Below are positions 56,484 to 63,316 of a DNA stretch of 64,000 nt, in pieces; position 1 is the stretch's first letter; every line of letters begins with the position of its first letter. Below the pieces are notes generated by a model. The model was given only the letters and a program-made list of their open reading frames with translations. It ran no database searches and had not been told where the DNA came from. Origin of the DNA: Solirubrobacter soli DSM 22325 (lineage in GTDB: Bacteria; Actinomycetota; Thermoleophilia; Solirubrobacterales; Solirubrobacteraceae); the NCBI RefSeq assembly GCF_000423665.1, contig NZ_KE384072.1, positions 279,152 through 343,151 on the forward strand. The letters run 5' to 3'. A program made the translations under genes and the position numbers.

Positions 56484-58032
56484 CAGCACGATCACCTTCG
56501 TGGTGCTCGGCGCCGCCGTCGGGCTGTTCGTCTGGGACCGGATTCCGGTGGCGATCGTCGCGCTCGGCGTCGCGCTCTCGCTGTGGGCGACGGACGTGCT
56601 CGACCTCGAGCAGGCGCTGGCGGGGTTCGGCGACCCCGCGGTGCTCTTCATCGCGTCGCTGTTCGTGGTCAGCGAGGGGTTGGAGGCGTCGGGCGTGACG
56701 GCGTGGGTCGGGCAGGCGCTGGTCGAGCGGGTGGGCTCCAGCCGGACGAAGCTGATCGTCTACACGCTGCTGCTGGTGGCGGTGCTGACGGCGCTGATCA
56801 ACGTCAACGGCGCGGTCGCGGCGCTCGTGCCGGTCGCGGTCGTGCTCGCCGTGCGGACCGGGCGCCCGCCGTCGCAGCTGCTCCTGCCGCTGGCGTTCGG
56901 CGCGCATGCGGGTTCGCTGCTCGCGCTGACGGGGACGCCGGTGAACGTGATCGTCGCTGAGGCGGCCGAGAACGCGGGCACCAGCATCGGGTTCTTCGAG
57001 TTCGCGCTCGTGGGCCTGCCGCTGACGGCGGGCGTGATCCTGATCGTGCTGCTGTTCGGCGAGCGGCTGCTGCCACACCGCGCGGCGCGCTCGATCGCCC
57101 CGGACTTCAGCGATCACGCGCGGACGCTCGCGGCGCAGTACGAGCTCGACCACGAGGGGTTGATGACCCGCCGCCACGGCGTCGCCGAGGTCGTGATCCC
57201 GCCGCGGTCGACGCTCGCCGGTGACATCGTCTTCCCCGGCATGGTCACCCCCAGCGGCGATCTCGTGATCGAGGCCGTGCAGCGCGCAGGCGAGGACACC
57301 GGGCCGGGCGAGACCGTGTTGGCGGAGGGTGACACGCTGCTCCTGCGCGGGAGCTGGTCGGCGCTGGACGTCCATCTCGACGACCCGAAGGTGCTGGTCG
57401 TCGACCCGCCCGAGGTCGTCCGCCGCCAGGCCGTCCCGCTCGGCGCGGGCGCGAAGCCGGCGATCGCGGTCCTGGCCGCGATGGTGCTCCTGCTCGCGAC
57501 GGGCGCGGTCCCGGCCGCCGTCGCGGGTCTGCTGGCCGCCATCGCGATGGTCCTCACGCGCGTGCTGACCGTCGAGCAGGCGCAGCGTGGCATCTCGTGG
57601 ACGACGGTCGTGCTGGTCGCGGGGATGATCCCGCTGTCCACCGCGATGGTGCAGTCAGGTGCGGCGCAGCAGCTCGCCGACCGGCTCGTCGACATCGTCG
57701 GCGACGCCGGCCCGCGCGCGCTCCTGCTCGGCCTGTTCGTGCTGACCGCGGTCCTCGGCCAGTTGATCTCGAACATGGCGACGGCGCTGATCGTGATCCC
57801 GATCGCCGTCTCGGCCGCCGCCGAGATGGACGTGTCGGCCAAGCCGGTGCTGATGGCCGTGACGATCTCCGCGGCCGCCGCGTTCCTCACCCCCGTCGCC
57901 ACCCCGGCCAACCTGATGGTCATGGGGCCGGGCGGCTATCGCTTCGCCGACTACTGGAAGCTCGGGCTGCCGCTCCTCCTGCTGTTCGGGGCGGTCGCCG
58001 TCCTCCTGGTCCCGCTGATCTGGTCGTTCTAG
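56476..58032 (+). CDS. SLC13-type permease with RCK_C domain
   Basis: 518 residues. Two bundles of membrane helices, NVNGAVAALVPVAVVLAVRTG and LAFGAHAGSLLALTGTPVNVIVAE in the first half and SNMATALIVIPIAV and LTPVATPANLMVMGPGGYRFADYWKLG in the second, are the CitMHS/SLC13 substrate sites. Between them (about 225-315) is a TrkA-C/RCK_C domain. Likely takes up di- or tricarboxylates or acidic amino acids with Na+ or H+. Last gene of the operon from 52593. Confidence 0.88.
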   Translation: MADSTITFVVLGAAVGLFVWDRIPVAIVALGVALSLWATDVLDLEQALAGFGDPAVLFIASLFVVSEGLEASGVTAWVGQALVERVGSSRTKLIVYTLLLVAVLTALINVNGAVAALVPVAVVLAVRTGRPPSQLLLPLAFGAHAGSLLALTGTPVNVIVAEAAENAGTSIGFFEFALVGLPLTAGVILIVLLFGERLLPHRAARSIAPDFSDHARTLAAQYELDHEGLMTRRHGVAEVVIPPRSTLAGDIVFPGMVTPSGDLVIEAVQRAGEDTGPGETVLAEGDTLLLRGSWSALDVHLDDPKVLVVDPPEVVRRQAVPLGAGAKPAIAVLAAMVLLLATGAVPAAVAGLLAAIAMVLTRVLTVEQAQRGISWTTVVLVAGMIPLSTAMVQSGAAQQLADRLVDIVGDAGPRALLLGLFVLTAVLGQLISNMATALIVIPIAVSAAAEMDVSAKPVLMAVTISAAAAFLTPVATPANLMVMGPGGYRFADYWKLGLPLLLLFGAVAVLLVPLIWSF

Positions 58033-58129
58033 CAGCGAGTGCGCCGAGCACCGAGACCGGCGCGTGCCAGCCCTCGCCGGCCACGAGCGTCGTCTTCTCG
58101 CCGGCGAGCAGTTCTGCGGCGCGGAGCAT
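58030..58129 (-). pseudogene. Possible 5' gene fragment
   Basis: From ATG 58127-58129 the minus strand reads MLRAAELLAGEKTTLVAGEGW then HAPVSVLGALAA before it runs antisense into the SLC13 gene. The first 33 residues look like a real protein N-terminus; the remainder does not. It may be the truncated start of a gene once divergent from marR. Confidence 0.25.
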
Positions 58130-58152
58130 CTACGCTTCTAGGCCAGAACCTC

Positions 58153-58632
58153 ATGGCCGAGCGCATGTCCATGACCGTCGTGCGGGCGCTCGCCGGGCTC
58201 GAGCTCGCCGCGCTGCGCCATCACGGCGTCGTGCGCCGGCGGTTGAACGTCGGCGAGGAGGAGCTCACCGCGCTGTTGTATCTCGCCCACCACGGCAGCG
58301 TGCCCGGGCGGCGCGTGGCGGAGATCACCGGCCTGTCGCGCAGCGGGGCGGGCGCGATGATCCGGCGGCTGGAGGAGGACGGGTTCGTCACGCGGCGCAA
58401 CGACCCGGCGGACCGGCGCGTGCGGTTCGTCGAGCTCTCCGCGACCGGCCGCTCGCGCCTGCGTGACGCGTACCGCGAGGTCGACGAGGCGACGGAGCGA
58501 TTCCTGGCCGACCGTCCGCCGGAAGCGATGTCGTTGCTCGCCGGGCTCGCCGAGGCGCTCGCCGATGCCGCGGGCGGCGACGACACGGTGGCGTTGGTCT
58601 CCCCCGACCCCGTCTGGCGCCGCTGGGGCTAG
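58153..58632 (+). CDS. MarR-family regulator
   Basis: 159 residues from ATG 58153. Winged helix: ELTALLYLAHHGSVPGRRVAEITGLSRSGAGAMIRRLEEDGFVTRRNDPADRRVRFVEL, the MarR pattern with D-x-R wing. Target not evident; the truncated divergent gene may have been its partner. Confidence 0.87.
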   Translation: MAERMSMTVVRALAGLELAALRHHGVVRRRLNVGEEELTALLYLAHHGSVPGRRVAEITGLSRSGAGAMIRRLEEDGFVTRRNDPADRRVRFVELSATGRSRLRDAYREVDEATERFLADRPPEAMSLLAGLAEALADAAGGDDTVALVSPDPVWRRWG

Positions 58633-58671
58633 TGAGTGGTCGGTTTGCGCGACCGTCCTCGTCACTCTGAG

Positions 58672-58720
58672 GGGGTGTGTCGACTTTGTCCCCTCTGGGG
58701 GGACAAACTCGACACACCCC
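58672..58720. other. 22-bp-stem hairpin (REP/MITE-like)
   Basis: The arm 58672-58693 (GGGGTGTGTCGACTTTGTCCCC as two blocks GGGGTGTGTCGA and CTTTGTCCCC) is complementary to 58699-58720 with one mismatch and a 5-nt loop. No T-tract follows. Such long near-perfect palindromes beside transposase remnants are typical of REP or MITE elements; it could also end marR transcription. Confidence 0.6.
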
Positions 58721-58740
58721 ACCGACGCGCCAACTCGATC

Positions 58741-58950
58741 AGTTTGGATGTGATCGACGAGGCAGAACCGGATCGGCTGAACGAGCGCCACCGGCTCGCC
58801 AAGCGCAACCGCTCCCGCAAACTCGGCCCGACGGTCATGATCGCCGTCCAGGACGAACACACTCGGCTCGTCTACGCCGAACGGCACAGCGTCGAGAACG
58901 GCCGACCACCCATCACCCGCGTCCACGGAGTCCGTGAGCAGGACAGCTAG
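58741..58950 (+). pseudogene. IS481-like transposase fragment
   Basis: The frame at 58741 reads SLDVIDEAEPDRLNERHR, then KRNRSRKLGPTVMIAVQDEHTRLVYAERHS and stops at 58948-58950. DEHTRLVYAE resembles the DDHTRLAYxE core of IS481-family transposases, preceded by the typical basic stretch. Start and most of the catalytic domain are missing. With the palindrome just upstream it looks like a relic of a mobile element. Confidence 0.4.
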
Positions 58951-59573
58951 TCCAGGAGCTTGCGCCGCATCGCGTGGCGGATCAGCTGGGCGCGGTCGTG
59001 TGCTTCGAGCTTCGCGAGCAGGTGTTTGTGGTGGGTGCGGACGGTCGACGGGGCGAGTTGGAGGCGGCGGGCGATCTGCGGCGCGCTGAGGCCGTCGCCG
59101 ACCAGTTCGAGGACCTGTTGCTCGCGGGCGCTCAGCAGCGGGCGCGAGCCGACGTGGCGGCCGCGGATCTCGAGCCCGATCGCCGCCTGGGCCTCCTCGC
59201 ACAGCGCGGTGCCGCCGCCGGCGGCGTGGCGCACGGCCGCGCGGAGGCCGTCGGGGGTGACGCGGCGCGAGAGCACGCCCGCGGCGCCGCCGCCGAGGAG
59301 CTCCCAGACGTGCGCGCCCGGGGCGGTGTCCAGGACGACCACGCGCGTGGCGAGTCGCTCGCGGGCGACGGCCGCGACGACGCGGTCGCCGTCGAGGCCG
59401 GGGAGGTCGCGGGCGACGAGGGCGACGTCCGGGACGAGCTCGCGGATCGATGCCACGACCGAGCGGCCGTCCTCCGCCTCGCGCAGGAGGCGCAGGCCGA
59501 CGTCCTGACGGATCACGCGGGCGAGCCCGTCGCGGAAGAGGGATTGGCCGTCGGCGATGACCACGGTGATCAC
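58947..59573 (-). CDS. NarL/LuxR-type response regulator without phospho-acceptor
   Basis: 208 residues from GTG 59571-59573. The receiver domain (1-115) keeps the fold (VVIADGQSLFRDGLARVI, LPGLDGDRVV), but the acidic pair DD is DG, the phospho-acceptor position in LVARDLPGLDG holds Ala instead of Asp, and the conserved Lys is Arg (GVLSRRVTPDGL). The LuxR HTH is intact (LSAREQQVLELVGDGLSAPQIARRLQLAPSTVRTHHKHLLAKL). No histidine kinase adjoins it. It is likely an aspartate-less receiver. Confidence 0.82.
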   Translation of the reverse strand: MITVVIADGQSLFRDGLARVIRQDVGLRLLREAEDGRSVVASIRELVPDVALVARDLPGLDGDRVVAAVARERLATRVVVLDTAPGAHVWELLGGGAAGVLSRRVTPDGLRAAVRHAAGGGTALCEEAQAAIGLEIRGRHVGSRPLLSAREQQVLELVGDGLSAPQIARRLQLAPSTVRTHHKHLLAKLEAHDRAQLIRHAMRRKLLD

Positions 59574-59693
59574 GGGCCGAACGCTAGGGATGGCGTCGCG
59601 GGACGTCGGGTGAGACGTGACGCTGACCGGCGGATCGGCGACCTAGAGCCCAATCCGGCCGGGACGCGGTCCAACGGCTGACCGGTCGGAAGC

Positions 59694-59763
59694 GCCGACA
59701 TGTCGGCCGATCCGCCGGACAGAACGTGATCTGGCCGGAACGCCCGCCAAGTGATCGAATCAC
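59694..59763 (+). promoter_or_regulatory. Cassette 1 control region: two conserved palindromes
   Basis: GCCGACATGTCGGC (59694-59707, perfect) and GTGAT-CGA-ATCAC (59751-59763, perfect) precede the methyltransferase ATG at 59767. Both recur, in the same order and at nearly the same distance (50 versus 52 bp), in front of the cassette 2 peptide on the other strand. They are the best candidates for binding sites of the paralogous winged-helix proteins. Confidence 0.65.
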
Positions 59764-59766
59764 CGT

Positions 59767-60543
59767 ATGACCGCGGTTCAGGAGACATGGGACGCGCTGG
59801 CGCCCGCCTATGACCAGCTCACCGGGTTCCACGATCACGCGGCATGGGCCGAGCAGGTCGAGGCGCTCGCGCGGGCGGCGGGGCTGTCGGGCGATCGGCT
59901 GCTCGACGCGGGTTGTGGCACCGGCTCGAGCACCGCCGCGATGCGCGCCCGCGGCTACGACGTGGTGGGGGTGGACGTCTCCCCCGCGATGCTCGAACGC
60001 GCCCGCGCGCGGCTCGGCCCGGAGGTCCCGCTCCTTCGGCACGACCTGCGCTCGCTCCCCCGCGTCGGCGAGTTCGACGTCGTGTGGTGCGTGTCGGACG
60101 GTCTGAACTTCCTGCTCAGCGAACCGGAGCTGCGAGCCGCGCTGCGGGGCTTCCGCCGCAACCTGCGGGAGGGCGGGCTCGCGGTCTTCGACGTCGACAC
60201 GCTCGCCGCGTTCCGGAAGCTCTACACGTCGCTCTTGGTCGTGCCCGGGCCGGACCGGATCGTGGTCTTCGAAGGGCGCGCCGGCGCGGACGAGCTAGGT
60301 CCCGGATCGGTGGCCGAGGCCTCCGTGGACGCGCTCGTCCCGAAGAGCTGGCCGTGGTGGGAACGAGTTCGCGCGATCCACCGCCAATGCCATCACCCGC
60401 CGGTGACGATCGAGGCGGCGCTGGCGGCCGAGGGCTTCCAGCTGCTCGCCGTCTGGGGCACGGACGGAGCGGGCGGAAGCGAGCAACCGCTCGACGAGGC
60501 CCGGCACAACAAGGCCGTGTACATCGCGGAGGCGAGGGGGTGA
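59767..60543 (+). CDS. SAM-dependent methyltransferase
   Basis: 258 residues. Motif I RLLDAGCGTGSSTAAMRARG, acidic contact VVGVDVSPAMLERAR, RHDLRSLPRVGEFDVVWCVSDGLNFLL, late VDTLAAFRKL. The ATG lies four bases after the GTGAT-N3-ATCAC site, without a ribosome site, so it may be leaderless. Its end overlaps the region encoding the Shine-Dalgarno of the 20-residue peptide. A role in modifying the peptide is possible but unproven. Confidence 0.85.
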   Translation: MTAVQETWDALAPAYDQLTGFHDHAAWAEQVEALARAAGLSGDRLLDAGCGTGSSTAAMRARGYDVVGVDVSPAMLERARARLGPEVPLLRHDLRSLPRVGEFDVVWCVSDGLNFLLSEPELRAALRGFRRNLREGGLAVFDVDTLAAFRKLYTSLLVVPGPDRIVVFEGRAGADELGPGSVAEASVDALVPKSWPWWERVRAIHRQCHHPPVTIEAALAAEGFQLLAVWGTDGAGGSEQPLDEARHNKAVYIAEARG

Positions 60544-60551
60544 ACGCAAGC

Positions 60552-60614
60552 ATGGAGATCGTGGTGACCGACCGGCCGGTGATCAAAGAGGCCGGAAGCT
60601 GGAAGGGGTCCTGA
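60552..60614 (+). CDS. 20-residue peptide of paired cassette 1 (DRPV...WKG)
   Basis: ATG 60552 to TGA 60612-60614, product MEIVVTDRPV-IKEAGSWKGS. The ribosome site GAGGGGGTGA is in the end of the methyltransferase gene. It aligns without gaps to the peptide at 62517-62579: 13 of 20 residues are identical, including IVV, DRPV, E, G and WKG, while several identical residues use different codons, which points to selection on the protein. There is no Cys, signal peptide or hydrophobic span. Precursor of a signal or RiPP, or a small interacting protein. Confidence 0.65.
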   Translation: MEIVVTDRPVIKEAGSWKGS

Positions 60615-60624
60615 AGAGCCGATC

Positions 60625-60656
60625 GAACCCGCCCGCATCGCCCGGCGGGCGGGTTC
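60625..60656 (+). terminator. Hairpin after cassette 1 peptide
   Basis: GAACCCGCCCG (60625-60635) and CGGGCGGGTTC (60646-60656) form a perfect 11-bp stem with a 10-nt loop, 10 bases after the peptide stop and 25 before the winged-helix gene. It would end or attenuate transcription into the regulator gene. Confidence 0.65.
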
Positions 60657-60681
60657 TCGGAGGTGCGATGATCGGCCCGCG

Positions 60682-61203
60682 ATGTCCGACCGCCTCGGCC
60701 GCCTGCTCGTTCATCCGCTCCGCCACCGGCTCCTGCTCGAGTACGCGAACGGGCCCGAGAGCCCGAGCGCGATCGCGCAGCGCCTCGACGAGCCCGTCAA
60801 TCTGATCGCGTATCACACCGGGGTGCTGCTCCGGCACGGGTTCGTGGAGCTCGTACGCCGCGAACGCCGGCGCGGCGCGCTGGTCCGCTTCTATCGATCC
60901 ACGGTCGACCCGGTGATCGACGACGAGCAGTGGCAGCGCCTCCCCGGCAGCCTGCGCCGCACCCTGGCCGTCGGCGCGATCGAGTTGATCGCCGACGATG
61001 CCAGGCGCGCGGTCCCGGCGGGTGGGTTCGATCACGCGGACGCGCACGTGTCGCGCTACCCGCTCGAGCTCGACCGCGAGGGGGTGCGCGAAGTCGTGGC
61101 GCTGCTGCATGCCGCCGACGCGGCGTTGGCCCGGATCGCCCGCGAGGGCGCCTCCGGGGCGGAGCACGAGGTCGTCATGCTCGGCTTCGAACCGCCGAGA
61201 TAG
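60682..61203 (+). CDS. Winged-helix (ArsR/HTH_20-type) regulator, cassette 1
   Basis: 173 residues. HTH at 5-75 (LLVHPLRHRLLLEYANGPESPSAIAQRLDEPVNLIAYHTGVLLRHGFVELVRRERRRG), then WQRLPGSLRRTL and a helical C-terminal domain with GGFDHADAHVSRYPLELD. It is a clear paralogue of the protein at 61902-62453 over its whole length. Follows the 20-residue peptide and hairpin. Confidence 0.85.
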   Translation: MSDRLGRLLVHPLRHRLLLEYANGPESPSAIAQRLDEPVNLIAYHTGVLLRHGFVELVRRERRRGALVRFYRSTVDPVIDDEQWQRLPGSLRRTLAVGAIELIADDARRAVPAGGFDHADAHVSRYPLELDREGVREVVALLHAADAALARIAREGASGAEHEVVMLGFEPPR

Positions 61204-61242
61204 CGTTGACCGCGGCGGCGGCGCCTGCTTCGATCCGCCGCC

Positions 61243-61968
61243 ATGGCGCGCCAGTACGAGGACGTGATGCGCGAGCTGCTCCATGCCATCGTCGGCGGTG
61301 AGCACGCCGAGGGCGACTGGCTCCCGAGCGTCGACGAGCTGCGGACGCGGCTCGGCGCGAGCCGCACCGCCGTGCGCGAGGCGCTGCGCGGCCTCGAGGA
61401 GCGAGGCCTGATCGCCGTGCGCGCCGGGCGCGGCCACACGATCACGCAGCGCGAGAGCTGGGACACGCGCGCGCCCGACGTCCTCCGCGCGTGCATCGAG
61501 CGCGGCCCCGATCCGAACGTCCTGCCGCAGGCGATCGACGCGCGGGCCGTCGTCGAGCGGGCGGCGGCGAGCCACGCGTCCGAGTTCGCCACCGACGCCG
61601 ACCTGCGCCTGCTCCGCTCGCGTGCCGACCTGATGCAGCGGGCGCTCGAGCCCGACGCCGCGCGGACCCTCGGCGCCGACGATCCGTTCGTGGTCGCGGA
61701 GGTGTGGTTTCATCGCACGCTGGCGGCGTTGTCGGAGAACCCGGTGCTGGCGACGCTGATCGAGCCGCTGCACGTCGTCCTCGCCGAGGTTCGCCGCATG
61801 CGCGCGCCGGAGCGCGACAGCACCGCGCTTCTGCATCATCAGCGGATCGTCGAAGGCGTCCTGAGCCGCGACCCGGAGCTGGCGGAGGCCGCGGTGGACG
61901 GCTACGCCCGCCAGCTGCGGCGCTGGCTCGCGACGAAGCCCATCAGGACCACCTCGACGCGCCGCTGA
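61243..61968 (+). CDS. GntR-family regulator, FCD domain
   Basis: 241 residues. HTH: GDWLPSVDELRTRLGASRTAVREALRGLEERGLIAVRAGRGHTI; FCD domain with AEVWFHRTLAALSENPVL and LLHHQRIVEGVLSRDPELAEAA. It lies between the two inverted peptide cassettes and overlaps the second winged-helix gene by 67 bp tail to tail. No catabolic partner gene is adjacent. Confidence 0.87.
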   Translation: MARQYEDVMRELLHAIVGGEHAEGDWLPSVDELRTRLGASRTAVREALRGLEERGLIAVRAGRGHTITQRESWDTRAPDVLRACIERGPDPNVLPQAIDARAVVERAAASHASEFATDADLRLLRSRADLMQRALEPDAARTLGADDPFVVAEVWFHRTLAALSENPVLATLIEPLHVVLAEVRRMRAPERDSTALLHHQRIVEGVLSRDPELAEAAVDGYARQLRRWLATKPIRTTSTRR

Positions 61969-62453
61969 TCGCCGGCCCGAGCGGTGGAGCGTGCCTGGAT
62001 GCGCGTCAGCTCGTGGACCATGCCGAGCAGGAGTTCGGCAACCTCGGCCGAGCCGGCTTCGTCGAGCCGTACCGGCCAGCGGCTGATGTGCGCGTCGCCG
62101 GCGTCGAACCCGCCGTTGTGGGCCGCCCGGCGGGCCTCCTCCGATGCCACCGTGACGAGGCTCCGGATCAGCGCACGCCGCCGCTGTGGTGGGAGCCGCT
62201 GCCACTCCTCGTCCTCGATGACGCCCGGCGCCGTCGCGCGGTAGACGCTCGCCGTGCCACCTCGCCGGCGCTCGGTTCGAACCAACTCGAGCCAGCCGTG
62301 CCGCAGGAGCACACGCGTGTGGTAGCTGACGAGGTTCAGTGGCTCGCCGGTGCGGCGAGCGAGGTCGCTCGGGCTCGCGGGCCCGAGCTGGTAGGCGGCC
62401 AGAAGCCGGTCGCGGAGCGCGTGGGCCAGCAACAGGGACGGGCGTGCCGTCAT
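61902..62453 (-). CDS. Winged-helix (ArsR/HTH_20-type) regulator, cassette 2
   Basis: 183 residues from ATG 62451-62453. HALRDRLLAAYQLGPASPSDLARRTGEPLNLVSYHTRVLLRHGWLELVRTERRRGG, then EEWQRLPPQRRRALIRSL and GGFDAGDAHISRWPVRLDEAG match the cassette 1 protein segment by segment. It lies downstream of the second 20-residue peptide and its hairpin, in the same order as in cassette 1 but on the other strand. Confidence 0.85.
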   Translation of the reverse strand: MTARPSLLLAHALRDRLLAAYQLGPASPSDLARRTGEPLNLVSYHTRVLLRHGWLELVRTERRRGGTASVYRATAPGVIEDEEWQRLPPQRRRALIRSLVTVASEEARRAAHNGGFDAGDAHISRWPVRLDEAGSAEVAELLLGMVHELTRIQARSTARAGDQRRVEVVLMGFVASQRRSWRA

Positions 62454-62478
62454 GTCGTCATCGTGACACGTCCCACGG

Positions 62479-62502
62479 CCGCCCGCTTACGGGAGCGGGC
62501 GG
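62479..62502 (-). terminator. Hairpin after cassette 2 peptide
   Basis: CCGCCCGCT-TACGGG-AGCGGGCGG, a perfect 9-bp stem, lies 14 bases after the peptide stop and 25 bases before the regulator start on the minus strand. Same place and same distance to the regulator as the hairpin in cassette 1, but different sequence. Confidence 0.65.
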
Positions 62503-62516
62503 CGCCGGGGACGTGC

Positions 62517-62579
62517 TCAGTTGCCCTTCCAGAACCCGGACTCACCCGCCACCGGACGGTCCGCAACAACGATGTTCAC
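62517..62579 (-). CDS. 20-residue peptide of paired cassette 2 (DRPV...WKG)
   Basis: GTG 62577-62579 to TGA 62517-62519, product MNIVVADRPV-AGESGFWKGN. AAGGGGGTGA lies six bases before the start, and the leader GGGGGTGA..GCAAGC is shared with cassette 1. Same length as the cassette 1 peptide; both end WKG plus one small polar residue. Nothing else is encoded between its operator and this start except an ATG-TCC-TGA stub. Confidence 0.65.
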   Translation of the reverse strand: MNIVVADRPVAGESGFWKGN

Positions 62580-62621
62580 GCTTGCTCACCCCCTTGTCTG
62601 CGCTCGACCTCAGGACATTGG

Positions 62622-62689
62622 GTGATTGGATCACTACGTGGCCTCCAAGACCAGACACGAATCCGTCCGGGTTCGGCCGACATGCCGGC
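62622..62689 (-). promoter_or_regulatory. Cassette 2 control region: two conserved palindromes
   Basis: GTGAT-TGG-ATCAC (62622-62634) and GCCGACATGCCGGC (62676-62689, one mismatch from perfect symmetry) repeat the pair found upstream of cassette 1. On the minus strand, after the first palindrome, CACCCAATGTCC parallels CACCGTATGACC at the methyltransferase start. Confidence 0.65.
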
Positions 62690-63160
62690 CTACCAGCGCA
62701 CGGGGTCGAGCCCGGGCTCGAAGCAGAACTCGGTGACCACCGCGCAGTCGAGCGCGGTCGCCACCCACGCCCCCGCCGCCTCCAGCTCATCCATCCAGCC
62801 CGCGCATCGAGGCGATCCCGCCGTCAGCCGCTCCGATACCCGCGCGATCGCGTCCGCCAAGCACGTCTCGACCAGTTCCACCACGAGGTCGGCGGGCCCG
62901 GTGACGACCGAGCCGGGCAAGTCCGTCTTCATCCGCGTCAGCAGCCGCAAGGCCTCCCGCGCACGATCCAGCTCGTCCCGCTCGCCCGCGGAACGGAGCT
63001 CGACGACACGGCGTTCGAGCGCGGCGATGCGCTCCCCCACGCCCCGCTCCAACCCGGCCCACTGCGCGGGCGCGACCTCGACCCGCAACGCGTCGCAGAC
63101 CCCGAGCCCGCGGACGCTGCCCGCCACGCGAGCCGGACTGACGGTACGGTCTTGCTGCAT
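62690..63160 (-). CDS. Hypothetical helical protein
   Basis: 156 residues from ATG 63158-63160, with CAGGAGG as ribosome site. A helical, coiled-coil-prone middle (LERGVGERIAALERRVVELRSAGERDELDRAREALRLLTRM) and a C-terminal domain with four Cys overall (DALRVEV region, ETCLAD, SPRCAGW, LDCAVVTEFCF). No family recognised. Confidence 0.6.
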   Translation of the reverse strand: MQQDRTVSPARVAGSVRGLGVCDALRVEVAPAQWAGLERGVGERIAALERRVVELRSAGERDELDRAREALRLLTRMKTDLPGSVVTGPADLVVELVETCLADAIARVSERLTAGSPRCAGWMDELEAAGAWVATALDCAVVTEFCFEPGLDPVRW

Positions 63161-63176
63161 GGGAGTACGGCCTCCT

Positions 63177-63215
63177 GTGCCGGCCCCGGGGCGTTGGCGC
63201 GCCGCCGGGGCACTT
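63177..63215 (-). promoter_or_regulatory. Structured 5' leader before the helical protein
   Basis: On the minus strand AAAAGTGCCCCGG...CCCCGGGGCCGGCAC forms an extensive GC hairpin ending right before CAGGAGG, the ribosome site of the gene starting at 63160. Read on the plus strand it ends in CACTTTTCGTTT, terminator-like, but no plus-strand gene ends here. It may modulate translation of the minus-strand gene. Confidence 0.35.
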
Positions 63216-63316
63216 TTCGTTTGCGGTCGGAGACTACGAAGCGGGTCGGCGGAACGGCCGCGGCCGACGGCCCGATCAGCGGCGTCGCTCGCGTGGACAC
63301 GGTTGGTGACGAACGA

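Noticed and set aside
58672..58720. Plain intrinsic terminator of marR
   Set aside because: The stem is far longer than needed, lacks a T-tract and sits beside a transposase fragment; kept as REP/MITE-like with terminator as an alternative.
60540..60614. GTG at 60540 as start of the cassette 1 peptide
   Set aside because: It overlaps the methyltransferase stop but would place the ribosome site inside the peptide; the ATG at 60552 gives the same 20-residue length as the paralogue and a proper spacing to GGGGGTGA.
60552..60656. Peptide as a simple attenuator leader for the winged-helix gene
   Set aside because: Leader peptides are not conserved at the residue level outside their regulatory codons; here 13 of 20 residues are kept with synonymous changes. 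An added attenuator role of the hairpin remains possible.
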